Positions 1 to 8,353 of a stretch of DNA of 64,000 nucleotides are shown here, one piece after another. Origin of the DNA: CAXXOK01 sp963674895 (GTDB lineage Bacteria; Bacillota; Clostridia; Christensenellales; Aristaeellaceae). The notes under the pieces are model-generated. The model searched no databases, was not told where the DNA came from, and saw only the letters and a list, made by a program, of their open reading frames with translations. The stretch spans positions 868,001 to 932,000 of the forward strand of contig CAXXCY010000003.1 of the NCBI GenBank assembly GCA_963674895.2, in the 5' to 3' direction. Position 1 is the stretch's first letter. Each line of letters opens with the position of its first letter. The position numbers were made by a program, and so were the translations under genes.

Positions 1-465
1 AAAAAACTGACGAAATACCGTTTCGCGTGTTTGAGCCCGGGATTTTGGATACGGCCTTTGCATCCTAACGAAAAAATACCTGACGTATTTCGCAATATCC
101 TGGCTACCGGCTTTTGCCGCTTGATCCGTTTTTACCATCATGAACCGTTCACGGCTGAGCAGGCGTCCGTCCTGTGGAACCTGGAGGAGGTGAACCGTGG
201 TTTCCTGTCCGGAATATCCATGCTCGACAAGGCCGAGCCGGAACTTGATACGCTTTCGCCAAAGCAGGCGTTTGCTGCGAAGATGACCGTTGGGGACGCC
301 CTCGTAAACATCATCTCCAACGACCCCATGCTTCCGCCGCCGTATTTGCCCGCCGGCTGGCAGGGCGAAACCATCCGGGAACGGTTCTGGCGTTTTGACA
401 GCCTGGCGACCGGACGATCCAAACCCTATTGGGAAAAGATATTCGAAGAGGAGGACGCCCTATGA
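1..465 (+). CDS. PaaX-like transcriptional regulator, C-terminal part (5' end outside window)
   Basis: The reading frame is open from base 1, so the N-terminus lies upstream of the window; an internal TTG at 31 is not needed as a start. The visible 154 residues resemble the C-terminal domain of PaaX-family repressors: LSPGFWIRP near the beginning and DPMLPPPYLPAGWQG near the end match the family's GxWxRP and DPxLPxxLLPxxWPG signatures. The winged-helix DNA-binding part would be off-window. The stop overlaps the next start as ATGA (462-465), so it is translationally coupled to the acetyltransferase. PaaX proteins usually sense aryl-CoA thioesters, but nothing here indicates phenylacetate metabolism, so the ligand is unknown. 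Confidence 0.6.
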   Translation, partial: KKLTKYRFACLSPGFWIRPLHPNEKIPDVFRNILATGFCRLIRFYHHEPFTAEQASVLWNLEEVNRGFLSGISMLDKAEPELDTLSPKQAFAAKMTVGDALVNIISNDPMLPPPYLPAGWQGETIRERFWRFDSLATGRSKPYWEKIFEEEDAL

Positions 466-1259
466 AAATCGTCGATCTAACCAAAGAATACGAGCAGCTG
501 TATTTCGTATGTCTGGAAAACTGGTCCGCGGATATGCAGGAAGCCGGATGCCACAAGGAAACATGGTACAACAGCATGAAAAGCAAAGGCCTGCGCGTCA
601 AGCTGGCGCTCAACGACGCCGGCGATGCGGTCGGCATGATCGAGTACCTGCCCATCGAGTATTCCATCGCCCAAGGTCAGGACCTGTACTATATCAACTG
701 TATCTGGGTGCACGGGCACAAGCAGGGCGTCGGCGACCAGCGCAAACGCGGATACGGGATAAAGCTGCTGCAGGCGGCGGAGGCGGACGCCGAAGCGTTG
801 GGAGCCAAAGGCATGGCGGCCCACGGAATTACTTTGCCCTTTTGGATTCCCGCGTCGTTCTATAAAAAGCAGGGGTACAAGGCCGTCGATAAGCAAGGAA
901 TCATGCGGCTGTTGTTCAAACCGTTTTCCGCGGACGCGCAGCAGCCCAAAATGATCCGGCAGAAAAAGAAGATGGAGAAAAACGCAAATCCCGGCAAGGT
1001 TACCGTTACTTACTTTTTAACAGGCTCCTGCCCCTCGTGCAATATGGTGTACGAGAGAGCCAAAAGAGCGGCGGCGGAGTTCGGCGATCGGGTGGTGTTC
1101 CAAACCGTGGATACGCTTGACAGGGAAACCTATCTGCGCTGCGGCCTGCAAAACAACCTGTACGTCGAGGATAAACGGTTGAGCAGCGGCCCGCCCCTTT
1201 CCTATGACAAAATCAAATCAAAGATCGCAAAGCGCGTGCGGAAGCTCAGGGTGCAATGA
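462..1259 (+). CDS. GNAT acetyltransferase with C-terminal YoaP-like thioredoxin-fold domain
   Basis: This 265-residue protein has two parts. Residues 1 to about 165 carry a GNAT acetyltransferase fold, with a core strand around YYINCIWVHG followed by the acetyl-CoA-binding loop QRKRGYGIKLL. Residues about 180-265 form a thioredoxin-like domain beginning VTVTYFLTGSCPSCNMVYE, with a CPSC motif; this arrangement matches B. subtilis YoaP-type proteins. The start at 462 uses the ATGA overlap with the upstream regulator; a longer frame from 429 lacks a ribosome site. The acceptor substrate is unknown. It sits in a three-gene coupled operon with a PaaX-like regulator and a toroid protein. Confidence 0.65.
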   Translation: MKIVDLTKEYEQLYFVCLENWSADMQEAGCHKETWYNSMKSKGLRVKLALNDAGDAVGMIEYLPIEYSIAQGQDLYYINCIWVHGHKQGVGDQRKRGYGIKLLQAAEADAEALGAKGMAAHGITLPFWIPASFYKKQGYKAVDKQGIMRLLFKPFSADAQQPKMIRQKKKMEKNANPGKVTVTYFLTGSCPSCNMVYERAKRAAAEFGDRVVFQTVDTLDRETYLRCGLQNNLYVEDKRLSSGPPLSYDKIKSKIAKRVRKLRVQ

Positions 1260-2239
1260 TGGAAGATTCAATGAACCAAACCGTTCCCTGGCTTCTGTCA
1301 AGCGAGTCGTATATACGCTACCGCACCTATCTTGACCTGTTGGATCAGCCCGAGAACAGCCCGGACGTCATACGGGCCCGGGCGGAAATGATTGCCCATC
1401 CGCTGGTGCGGGGGCTTCTGTCCGATCTTAAAGCCTGGCCCGGCGGCGTTATCACCAACCATAAAAAAGCGGATCTGTTGATTCACAAGCTGGCGTTTCT
1501 GGCGGAGCTTGGACTGACGGTTCAGGATCCGGGCGTTGGAGCCATCGCGGAGACCATCACATCACGCCTGTCGGAACAGGGGATACCCGAAGTGCCGCTC
1601 AACATCCCCAGGGCATTCGGCGGGACCGGGGAGGACATGTGGGCGTGGACGCTCTGCGATACGCCCCGGATTTCCGGTTCACTGCTCAAAATGGGCGCAG
1701 AAAATGCAGCGCTTTCGGAAGGAATACGGTCGCTCGCCGCCCTGCGTATGGAGCGCGGCTGGCCGTGCGCCTGTTCTCCCAAGATGGGCCGCTTCAAAGG
1801 GCCTGGAAGGAAAACCGATCCTTGTCCCTACGCGACGCTTTTGATGCTTCACGCGCTCCTGCAAACAGGCGATACGGACGGCCTGCCCCTGCGCTCCGGC
1901 GGCGAATGCCTTCTCTCACTCTGGGAGCATAGCCGCGGCGAGCATCCGTTTCTGTTTCATATGGGCACAGACTTCCGCAAATTGAAGGCGCCGTTTGTAT
2001 GGTATGATATCCTGCACATAGCCGATGTGCTTTCCCAACTATCCTGGCTTCGCAAGGATCCTCGTCTGCTCGACATGCTCAATGTCATTCGGTCCAAAGC
2101 AGACGCAAACGGCGCCTATACGCCCGAATCGGTCTGGCTTGCATGGAAGGCATGGGATTTCGGGCAGAAGAAACTACCGTCGCCCTGGCTTACGTTCCTG
2201 GCGCTGCGCGTATTCAAACGCGTTGGAATGAGTGTGTAA
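1256..2239 (+). CDS. Predicted alpha/alpha-toroid (squalene cyclase/prenyltransferase-like) protein of unknown function
   Basis: This 327-residue protein has no signal peptide or membrane segment. It opens with WLLSSESYIRYRTYLDLL, a phrase typical of small bacterial proteins with a squalene-cyclase or prenyltransferase-like helical barrel, and continues with paired helices. A Cys-containing stretch (CACSPKMGRFKGPGRKTDPC) could bind metal, but the catalytic DxDD motif of true cyclases is not seen, so enzymatic cyclisation is not claimed. The start overlaps the previous stop (ATGATG at 1256), and methionines at 1259 or 1271 are alternatives. It is the last gene of the coupled regulator-acetyltransferase operon. 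Confidence 0.45.
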   Translation: MMEDSMNQTVPWLLSSESYIRYRTYLDLLDQPENSPDVIRARAEMIAHPLVRGLLSDLKAWPGGVITNHKKADLLIHKLAFLAELGLTVQDPGVGAIAETITSRLSEQGIPEVPLNIPRAFGGTGEDMWAWTLCDTPRISGSLLKMGAENAALSEGIRSLAALRMERGWPCACSPKMGRFKGPGRKTDPCPYATLLMLHALLQTGDTDGLPLRSGGECLLSLWEHSRGEHPFLFHMGTDFRKLKAPFVWYDILHIADVLSQLSWLRKDPRLLDMLNVIRSKADANGAYTPESVWLAWKAWDFGQKKLPSPWLTFLALRVFKRVGMSV

Positions 2240-2249
2240 ACGCAGCGGT

Positions 2250-2654
2250 CTATTCCCCTGCCGCGTTCTGCAGCGCGTCCCGTATGGCGAGCAGGATCAC
2301 CTTGCTGGACAAGGTGGCGCCGGAAACCGTATCCACCGACAGCGACTGTGCCTCCACGACTTTCTGGGGGATCTCGTTCGCGCCTTCTCCCTTGCCGTTG
2401 CGATGCTCGATAAGGTCGATGCCGGTCATCACATGGTCCTTCACCGTCACCTCAACCTCGACCGAAACCGGAAAAGCGCTGTACTTCCCCTGGAACGTGC
2501 CGTCGGGAACCCGGGTCAGATCGAAGTCTTCGATTACGGTCGCATTCACCGACTTTTGATTTCGTTCGGCAATTGTAATGACCGCAGCGATCGCCGCGGC
2601 CAGGATCACAATCACCGCAACCACAATCAATACAACCTTGCGTCTCCTGCTCAT
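2250..2654 (-). CDS. Membrane-anchored FMN-binding domain protein
   Basis: This 134-residue protein has one N-terminal membrane helix (residues 7-29) and an extracytoplasmic FMN-binding domain like those of RnfG, NqrC and PplA. The flavinylation motif DTVSGAT is at residues 108-114, and Thr114 is the expected site of covalent FMN attachment by ApbE. The start at 2654 has GGAGG eight bases upstream; the longer ORF from 2672 does not. It is monocistronic and convergent with the toroid gene. A role in electron transfer outside the membrane is inferred from the family; no Rnf, Nqr or ApbE genes are nearby. Confidence 0.8.
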   Translation of the reverse strand: MSRRRKVVLIVVAVIVILAAAIAAVITIAERNQKSVNATVIEDFDLTRVPDGTFQGKYSAFPVSVEVEVTVKDHVMTGIDLIEHRNGKGEGANEIPQKVVEAQSLSVDTVSGATLSSKVILLAIRDALQNAAGE

Positions 2655-2984
2655 TTCCCATACCTCCGTCATTGTGTTTTAATCAACAAGCAATTTCAAT
2701 TGCTGTAGTCCATATGTTCTGGCCCCGGCCCTCGCCCGCGCGGTATTTATGGAAAGCATCCGTTATCTTTCTACCAGTATACCTCGATTATATAGGGAAC
2801 TGAGCGAATTTGAAAACATTTTTGATTATTCTCATCGATATCGCTACCCTACCGTCGCCTGCGCTGTTTTGCCGATTGCAGTCTCCCTTTACACGCCCGC
2901 ACAGGCATTGTATGATGAAGGTGAAGGGCGGCGTACGTATTGCCGGCGTAAGCTTGCACAGCCGCCGGAAGAATGAGGTTACCT
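2655..2984. other. Divergent intergenic region, 330 bp
   Basis: No convincing gene is present. It separates the minus-strand FMN-binding protein from the plus-strand reductase. Visible items are a small inverted repeat AGCAATT-TC-AATTGCT near 2688-2703 and a good plus-strand promoter at 2888-2916. Short ORFs here (for example from 2749 and 2810) lack ribosome sites and recognisable sequence. Confidence 0.6.
2888..2916 (+). promoter_or_regulatory. Sigma-A promoter for the ketopantoate-reductase-like gene
   Basis: TTTACA (2888-2893), a 17-base spacer and TATGAT (2911-2916), about 70 bases before the start at 2985. Confidence 0.6.
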
Positions 2985-3935
2985 ATGACCGACAGGCAAA
3001 AACGGAATTCCGGTGAGATTCAAACGGTGACCATCGTCGGGCTGGGCGCGCTCGGCACGCTGTTCGGGCATCTGCTCAGGCAGCATATACCTAAAAAGCA
3101 GTTGCGAATTCTGGCCGATCCGGATCGTATCGCCCGCTACAGGCGGGATGGCGTATACAGCAACGGCGAGCTATGCGATTTCCAATATATTTCCACGGAT
3201 GAGTCCGTCCTCCCCGCGGACCTGCTGCTGGTTTCAGTAAAATCAACGCAGCTTGTGGACGCCCTTAATACGATGCGCGGCCATATCGGGGAAGATACGC
3301 TGATCCTTTCGCTGCTCAACGGAATCAGCAGCGAAGAAGACATCGCAAATCGGTACGGCTGGGATAAAGTGGTTGACTGCGTGGCCTACGGCATGGACGC
3401 CGTAAAGGAAGGAAACCGCCTGTCCTATCGCCATGCGGGCAAACTGTGTTTCGGTGCCCGGATCAGCGGCCCGCCCACAAGCCAGGTGCAGAGAATCGCG
3501 CGTTTTTTTGACCGGATGGAATTCCCCTATGAAGTCAGCGAGACGATGGGTAAGATGATGTGGGGCAAGTTCATGCTCAACGTCGGCGTGAACCAGACCG
3601 TCGCGGTGTTCGGCCCGAATTACGGCGCTATCCAGGCCGAGGGTTCGCAGCGCGAAACCATGATCGCCGCCATGCGTGAGGTGATCGGGCTTTCCCGGTA
3701 CGAAAACGTCGATTTGACGCAAGCCGATCTGAAACGTTGGCTGGATATTCTTTCGACCCTCAACCCCAAGGGAAAACCCTCCATGCGGCAGGATGTGGAA
3801 GCGCGCCGTCCCAGCGAGGTGGCGCTGTTTTCGGGCGCCGTACTGGCGCTTTCGGAGAAATATAGCCTTGATACGCCGGTCAACCGGATGCTTTTGAAGC
3901 GTATCCGCGAAATCGAATCGGGATATACATCGTAA
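2985..3935 (+). CDS. Ketopantoate reductase-like (ApbA/PanE family) NADP-dependent 2-oxoacid reductase
   Basis: The 316-residue protein begins its Rossmann fold with VTIVGLGALGTLFGHLL (GxGxxG NADP loop). The family catalytic lysine region is in MGKMMWGKFMLNVGVNQ. The C-terminal helical domain includes KPSMRQDVEARRPSE, matching the conserved SMxQDxxxxRxTE signature. PanE converts ketopantoate to pantoate in coenzyme A synthesis, but many paralogues act on other 2-oxoacids, and there are no panB or panC neighbours. The start at 2985 has GAGG six bases upstream; an in-frame ATG at 2973 is an alternative. It has its own promoter. Confidence 0.8.
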   Translation: MTDRQKRNSGEIQTVTIVGLGALGTLFGHLLRQHIPKKQLRILADPDRIARYRRDGVYSNGELCDFQYISTDESVLPADLLLVSVKSTQLVDALNTMRGHIGEDTLILSLLNGISSEEDIANRYGWDKVVDCVAYGMDAVKEGNRLSYRHAGKLCFGARISGPPTSQVQRIARFFDRMEFPYEVSETMGKMMWGKFMLNVGVNQTVAVFGPNYGAIQAEGSQRETMIAAMREVIGLSRYENVDLTQADLKRWLDILSTLNPKGKPSMRQDVEARRPSEVALFSGAVLALSEKYSLDTPVNRMLLKRIREIESGYTS

Positions 3936-3960
3936 GTTTCTGAACTTGCCAAACTATATA

Positions 3961-3989
3961 TTGCAATGGTTATGCAGTCAATGTATACT
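3961..3989 (+). promoter_or_regulatory. Sigma-A promoter for the LOR/SDH-C-like gene
   Basis: TTGCAA (3961-3966), a 17-base spacer and TATACT (3984-3989), 31 bases before the TTG start. The AT-rich stretch just upstream may act as an UP element. Confidence 0.65.
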
Positions 3990-4020
3990 GACTCCAAACG
4001 ATAGTTGGAGGCGTATTCAC

Positions 4021-5112
4021 TTGTTCAACCTGCCAGAATACAAGAAACCGGATTTCAGCAAACTGGAATTTGTCTCCGCGCCGGACGTACGCACATGCGC
4101 CGCGCCCGCGGACGGCTTTTTGCCCGATGATTTTTACGCAACCTGTATCTATCCGGAGTACTTCAAGATCGCCGGGCAATGGAAGCTGATCGGCGCGGCA
4201 AGGATGGACTGCGCCGTCGTGATACGGGACGGCCTCCCCAACGCTACGGAAGCCAGAAGAGTCAAGAAAAACGACAGCGTCGTCGTCGGCCGGGAGGAAG
4301 ACCTCTCAAACGGCGTGTTTACCGATACCCTGGCCTTTCAGAACGGACAGGATCAGGGCAGCGCGCAGAGCTTCGCCTTCCGCACCGGGAAATCCAGGGA
4401 AACCTCTTATTCCAGGGATTATGACGAGCTGTACGAAATCCTGCGGCACGACCGCGAAAACGGGACGATCGTCTGGGTGCTCGGGCCTGCCGTCGCATTT
4501 GATTACGATTCCCGGAAGGCGCTCTCCGGCCTGATATCCCACGGATATGTGCATGCGATCCTCGCGGGGAACGCACTGGCCACGCACGATATGGAGGCCG
4601 GGCTTTTCCACACCGGCCTCGGACAGGATATCTACACCAAGGAACTCGTATACAACGGCCATTATCATCACCTGGAAACAATCAACCGGGTCAGGCGCTG
4701 CGGTTCGATCGAAAAATTTGTCGCGGAAAACCCGGCGCAGGACGGTATCGTTGCCGCGTGCATCCGCAACCGGGTCCCGATGGTGCTCGCCGGCTCCATC
4801 CGCGACGACGGCCCCCTCCCCGGTGTAATTGCCGACGTATACGAAGCGCAGGACGCGATGCGAAAGCATACCATGCAGGCCACGACGATCATCGCGCTGG
4901 CTACGCAGCTGCATACCATCGCGACCGGAAATATGACCCCCTCCTGGCAGATCCGGGACGGGAAATTACGGCCCGTGTATTTCTATACGGTGGATATATC
5001 GGAGTTCGCCGTCGGCAAGCTGCGCGACCGCGGAAGCCTCTCCACCAACAGCATCGTGACAAACGTGCAGGATTTCCTGATCAACGCCGCGCGAAGCCTT
5101 GGAGTGCTATAA
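4021..5112 (+). CDS. LOR/SDH C-terminal-domain family enzyme (TIGR00300-like; ornithine-related)
   Basis: This 363-residue protein resembles the TIGR00300 family, the domain shared by archaeal-type ornithine cyclodeaminase and plant lysine-ketoglutarate reductase/saccharopine dehydrogenase. Diagnostic stretches are AILAGNALATHDMEAGLFHT, a GHYHHLETINRVR motif and MVLAGSIRDDGPLPGV. Known members bind NAD and act in ornithine or arginine breakdown. The TTG start at 4021 is chosen because GGAGG lies nine bases upstream; the ORF extension to 3946 runs through the promoter. It converges on a YfcC-type amino-acid transporter 28 bases away, which suggests uptake and catabolism of a basic amino acid. 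Confidence 0.7.
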   Translation: MFNLPEYKKPDFSKLEFVSAPDVRTCAAPADGFLPDDFYATCIYPEYFKIAGQWKLIGAARMDCAVVIRDGLPNATEARRVKKNDSVVVGREEDLSNGVFTDTLAFQNGQDQGSAQSFAFRTGKSRETSYSRDYDELYEILRHDRENGTIVWVLGPAVAFDYDSRKALSGLISHGYVHAILAGNALATHDMEAGLFHTGLGQDIYTKELVYNGHYHHLETINRVRRCGSIEKFVAENPAQDGIVAACIRNRVPMVLAGSIRDDGPLPGVIADVYEAQDAMRKHTMQATTIIALATQLHTIATGNMTPSWQIRDGKLRPVYFYTVDISEFAVGKLRDRGSLSTNSIVTNVQDFLINAARSLGVL

Positions 5113-5140
5113 AAGACTATCTGATATAAAGAAAATTGAA

Positions 5141-6613
5141 TTACGCGTATTGGACCGCGACGCCGATGAGCAAAAAGGCGCAGGCCAGCGTCAGGGCGAC
5201 GAGTTGCAGCTTGATCGTCCATTTCATCCATTTGGTATACGTGACGACCGTCAGTCCAAGACAGATCAGGAGCACCGGATTCGTCGGGTAAATCATATTG
5301 GAAAACCCGTCGCCAAAGCTGAAGGCGAGTACGGAAACCTGTTTGGTCAGCCCCACCAGCCCGGAAAGCGGCGCGATGATCGGCATGACCAGAAACGCCT
5401 TGGCGGAGGAGGATCCGACGAACAGCTCCAGCAGCAGTATCAGCACATAAATCAGCAGGATAGCCACATAGGGCGATGTGCTCTTGATCGCTTCGGCGGT
5501 GTGGTAAAGGATGGTATCCATAATTCCGCCGTTGGAAATGATGAATTTCACACTCATCGCCATCAAAATCAGCAGGATGCCCGGCGCGATGCCCACGGCG
5601 GCGCTGCCGATGATTTTCATCCGACGTTTCCACGAAATGCCGGCGATTCCCGACGCGGCGATGCCCCCTGCCAGCAGCAGGATGCCGAGGATGGGAAGCA
5701 TGAGGTCCGAGAGAATGGAGACAAACGAAGCCATGACAAACAGCAAAAGCATCAGGATCAGGAATACGCCGAACGCGATGCTCGCTTTCCTGAGCTTTCC
5801 ATATGCCTCTGGGGTCTTTTGGCTCAGCATTATTTCCAAGCTTCCGGTGTCCCGGTATTTTTCACGGACTGCCGCATCGTCTCCGTATACCTTTGATTTC
5901 TCAGGATTTTTCTCGATCTTGCGCGCATACCGGTACAGGAAGTAAAACAGAACGGCGTAATACGCACAGAAAATAATCACGCGGTAACCCGAGCCGGAAT
6001 ACAGCGGCAGGCCGGAAAGCTTCTGCGTGATCGCGATGGAGAACGGATTGGTGATCGCCGCCGTGAACCCGAAGCAGGAAGCAAGCATGCTCATACCGAG
6101 CCCCACGAGCGAATCCCAGCCCAGGCAGTACGCCAGCGCGATGATGAGCGGCACCAGCGCGATGTTCTCCTCAAACGTCCCGAGTACGGCCCCCGTCAGC
6201 ATGAAGAAGAATACGATGATCGCCATCAGCAGATATTTCATATTGCTGAATTTCCGCACCGCCTTGGAGATAAACAGCGACATGATATCGCTTTTTTCCA
6301 GCAGCGAAAACGCCATGCTCACCGCCAGCAAAAAGAAAATAATGACGATTACAACCGCGCCGTCGGAGCTTCCCAACACCTCAAAGGGCGCCGTAAACCA
6401 CCGGTAAACGGGGAACTTCGCCATGTCCGTCGGATGATAGGAGTCCTCGACGACCGTTTCGTTTCCGTCGATCATAACGCGCTCGAAACTGCCGGTCGGT
6501 ATGACCTGTGTCAGAATGCCGACCGTAATGATGAGCAGGAATAAAATAACAAACGCAACCAAAAACGTACGTTTCTCGATCTTCAGGGTTGCTTCCTCGC
6601 GCTTAGGCTCCAT
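5141..6613 (-). CDS. YfcC/DcuC-family membrane transporter (putative basic amino acid antiporter)
   Basis: The 490-residue protein has about 12 hydrophobic helices and no signal peptide. It has YfcC-type features: an N-terminal helix then an extracytoplasmic segment with VIPTGSFERV, the FGFTAAITNPFSIAI motif, and SSSAKAFLVMPIIAPL with FSNMIYPTNPVLL near the C-terminus. YfcC-type carriers (COG1288) are predicted arginine/ornithine or related amino-acid transporters. The start at 6613 has GGGGAGG eight bases upstream, and a hairpin lies just before the ribosome site. The convergent LOR/SDH-C-like enzyme supports an ornithine-type substrate, but this is inference. Confidence 0.8.
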   Translation of the reverse strand: MEPKREEATLKIEKRTFLVAFVILFLLIITVGILTQVIPTGSFERVMIDGNETVVEDSYHPTDMAKFPVYRWFTAPFEVLGSSDGAVVIVIIFFLLAVSMAFSLLEKSDIMSLFISKAVRKFSNMKYLLMAIIVFFFMLTGAVLGTFEENIALVPLIIALAYCLGWDSLVGLGMSMLASCFGFTAAITNPFSIAITQKLSGLPLYSGSGYRVIIFCAYYAVLFYFLYRYARKIEKNPEKSKVYGDDAAVREKYRDTGSLEIMLSQKTPEAYGKLRKASIAFGVFLILMLLLFVMASFVSILSDLMLPILGILLLAGGIAASGIAGISWKRRMKIIGSAAVGIAPGILLILMAMSVKFIISNGGIMDTILYHTAEAIKSTSPYVAILLIYVLILLLELFVGSSSAKAFLVMPIIAPLSGLVGLTKQVSVLAFSFGDGFSNMIYPTNPVLLICLGLTVVTYTKWMKWTIKLQLVALTLACAFLLIGVAVQYA

Positions 6614-6633
6614 ACCGGTGTCCTCCCCGCAGC

Positions 6634-6658
6634 CAGGATCCCGTTATGCTGGATCCTG
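6634..6658 (-). promoter_or_regulatory. Hairpin in the 5' leader of the yfcC-like gene
   Basis: Perfect inverted repeat CAGGATCC / GGATCCTG with a 9-base loop. On the minus strand it ends a few bases before the GGGGAGG ribosome site, so it could affect translation or bind a regulator. The flanking region (6659-6720) is very AT-rich and probably holds the promoter. Confidence 0.4.
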
Positions 6659-6750
6659 CCGGTTTCATGGTTTTATTTAATATATACAGATTAAAAATAT
6701 TATATGGATTGAAACCTGGAAAGTCAATCACAGACCGGCGGCCGTCCCGC

Positions 6751-6756
6751 TATAAT
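6751..6756 (+). promoter_or_regulatory. Candidate -10 box for the arylsulfotransferase-like gene
   Basis: TATAAT at 6751-6756 with no convincing -35 at 16-18 bases. It would give a leader of about 115 bases. A weak -35 fits control by the downstream two-component system. Confidence 0.35.
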
Positions 6757-6876
6757 GCTTGGAATTTTTCGAGCCGCCTTCACATGGATTTCACGCAGCG
6801 GGTTTTCAATGAAGATATCGCCAATCCGTATACGCTATTTCCAAATCCGGACCCGACTGATCAGAACGGAGGTATC

Positions 6877-8313
6877 ATGATGAAATATACTGGGAAAATG
6901 ACCGCTTTACCGACGATCCGCGTAAAACGGCAGCTGACGCAACGTCTGCTGACCTGCTGGCTCGCGGTCCTGCTTCTGCTTGCGTGTGGCGGTGCGCAGC
7001 AAGCCGCGGCTCAAACCCAAAGCGGTGAGGGGCAGGGGTCCTATGAAGGGTACACGCTGTTCTCCCCGATGAATTCCCAAACCGTGTCATTGCTTAACAA
7101 CGACGGGAACACTGTCCACAGCTGGAATACCGGATATCGGCCCGGCCTCTCCTCGTATCTGCTGGAGAACGGGCTGCTTCTGCATACTGGAAGCATAGAG
7201 AACTCCACCTTCACCTCGTCACAAACGATGCCGCCCAACGGCAACAACGCGCCGAAACATAAAAAAGGCGCGATGGGACAAGCCGGCGGAAAAACCAGCG
7301 TCGGCGGTTCCGGCGGCGTCGTGCAGCTGATCGATTGGGACGGCAACGTCACATGGGAATACGAATATTCCACCAGCGAGCACCTGCAGCACCACGACGT
7401 CGAGGCGCTGCCCAACGGCAACATCTTGCTGATCGCGTGGGAATACAAAACCGAGCAGGAAGCGCTGGCAGCCGCGCGAGACCCATCCCTGATTTCGGAA
7501 GGCAGCCTATGGCCGGACAGCATCGTCGAAGTCAAGCCCACCGGCACCGGCTCGGGCGAGATCGTCTGGGAATGGCACATCTGGAACCATCTGGTGCAGG
7601 ACGTCGATTCCGCCAAAGACAACTACGGCGATGTATCGGAACACCCGGAGCTGATCGACCTGAACTACGCGACGAACGGAAACGCGGACTGGACGCATAT
7701 CAATTCCGTGGATTACAACGCGGAGCTGGACCAGATTCTGCTGAGCGTCCATAACTTCGGAGAGATCTGGATTATCGATCACTCCACGACGACGGCGGAA
7801 GCGGCCGGGCATTCCGGCGGAAACAGCGGCCGCGGCGGCGACCTGCTGTATCGCTGGGGCAATCCGCAGGCCTACGGCAGCGGAACCCGCGGCGACCAGC
7901 TCCTGTTCGGGCAGCACGACGCCGAATGGATTGAGGACGGCCTTCCCGGGGCAGGCGATATCCTGGTTTTTAACAACGGCCTGCAGCGTTCCGGCGGCGA
8001 ATACTCCTCCGTGGATGAAATCAGTCCGTCCCAGCAATCCGACGGAAGCTACAGCTACGATTCCGATCCCGACGCCCTGGTTTGGCGCTATACCGCCGAT
8101 ACCCCCACGGATTTCTTCGCCATGAATATTTCCGGCGCGCAGCGCCTGCCAAACGGCAACACGCTGATCTGCAACGGACCGAACGGGCAGCTTTTCGAGG
8201 TCACAAGCGCCGGGAAAACGGTTTGGGAATACACGTTCGACGGCGAGTGCTTCAAAGTGGAACGCTACGCGTCCGATTATCCCGGATTTGAAGGAACAAG
8301 CCTGTTTGAGTAA
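6877..8313 (+). CDS. Secreted arylsulfotransferase-like (ASST) beta-propeller lipoprotein
   Basis: The 478-residue protein has a signal sequence ending LLLLAC at Cys37, a fair lipobox (a signal-peptidase I site after AAA at 43-45 is an alternative). The mature part has propeller strands with the family signatures HHDVEALPNGNILLIAWEY, WTHINSVDYN and GQHDAEW, which hold the conserved histidines of PF05935/PF14269 arylsulfate sulfotransferases. ASST moves sulfate between phenolic compounds without PAPS; activity here is not proven. The start at 6877 follows GGAGG by four bases (6880 is equivalent). The upstream ORF extension is rejected. A DUF1566 protein follows after 40 bases. Confidence 0.7.
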   Translation: MMKYTGKMTALPTIRVKRQLTQRLLTCWLAVLLLLACGGAQQAAAQTQSGEGQGSYEGYTLFSPMNSQTVSLLNNDGNTVHSWNTGYRPGLSSYLLENGLLLHTGSIENSTFTSSQTMPPNGNNAPKHKKGAMGQAGGKTSVGGSGGVVQLIDWDGNVTWEYEYSTSEHLQHHDVEALPNGNILLIAWEYKTEQEALAAARDPSLISEGSLWPDSIVEVKPTGTGSGEIVWEWHIWNHLVQDVDSAKDNYGDVSEHPELIDLNYATNGNADWTHINSVDYNAELDQILLSVHNFGEIWIIDHSTTTAEAAGHSGGNSGRGGDLLYRWGNPQAYGSGTRGDQLLFGQHDAEWIEDGLPGAGDILVFNNGLQRSGGEYSSVDEISPSQQSDGSYSYDSDPDALVWRYTADTPTDFFAMNISGAQRLPNGNTLICNGPNGQLFEVTSAGKTVWEYTFDGECFKVERYASDYPGFEGTSLFE

Positions 8314-8353
8314 AAACACAACGACAAAACCATCGATATCGGAGGATATACCC

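Noticed and set aside
6646..6876. N-terminal extension of the arylsulfotransferase-like protein
   Set aside because: It crosses the predicted -10, lacks a ribosome site and would bury the signal peptide. GGAGG marks the start at 6877.
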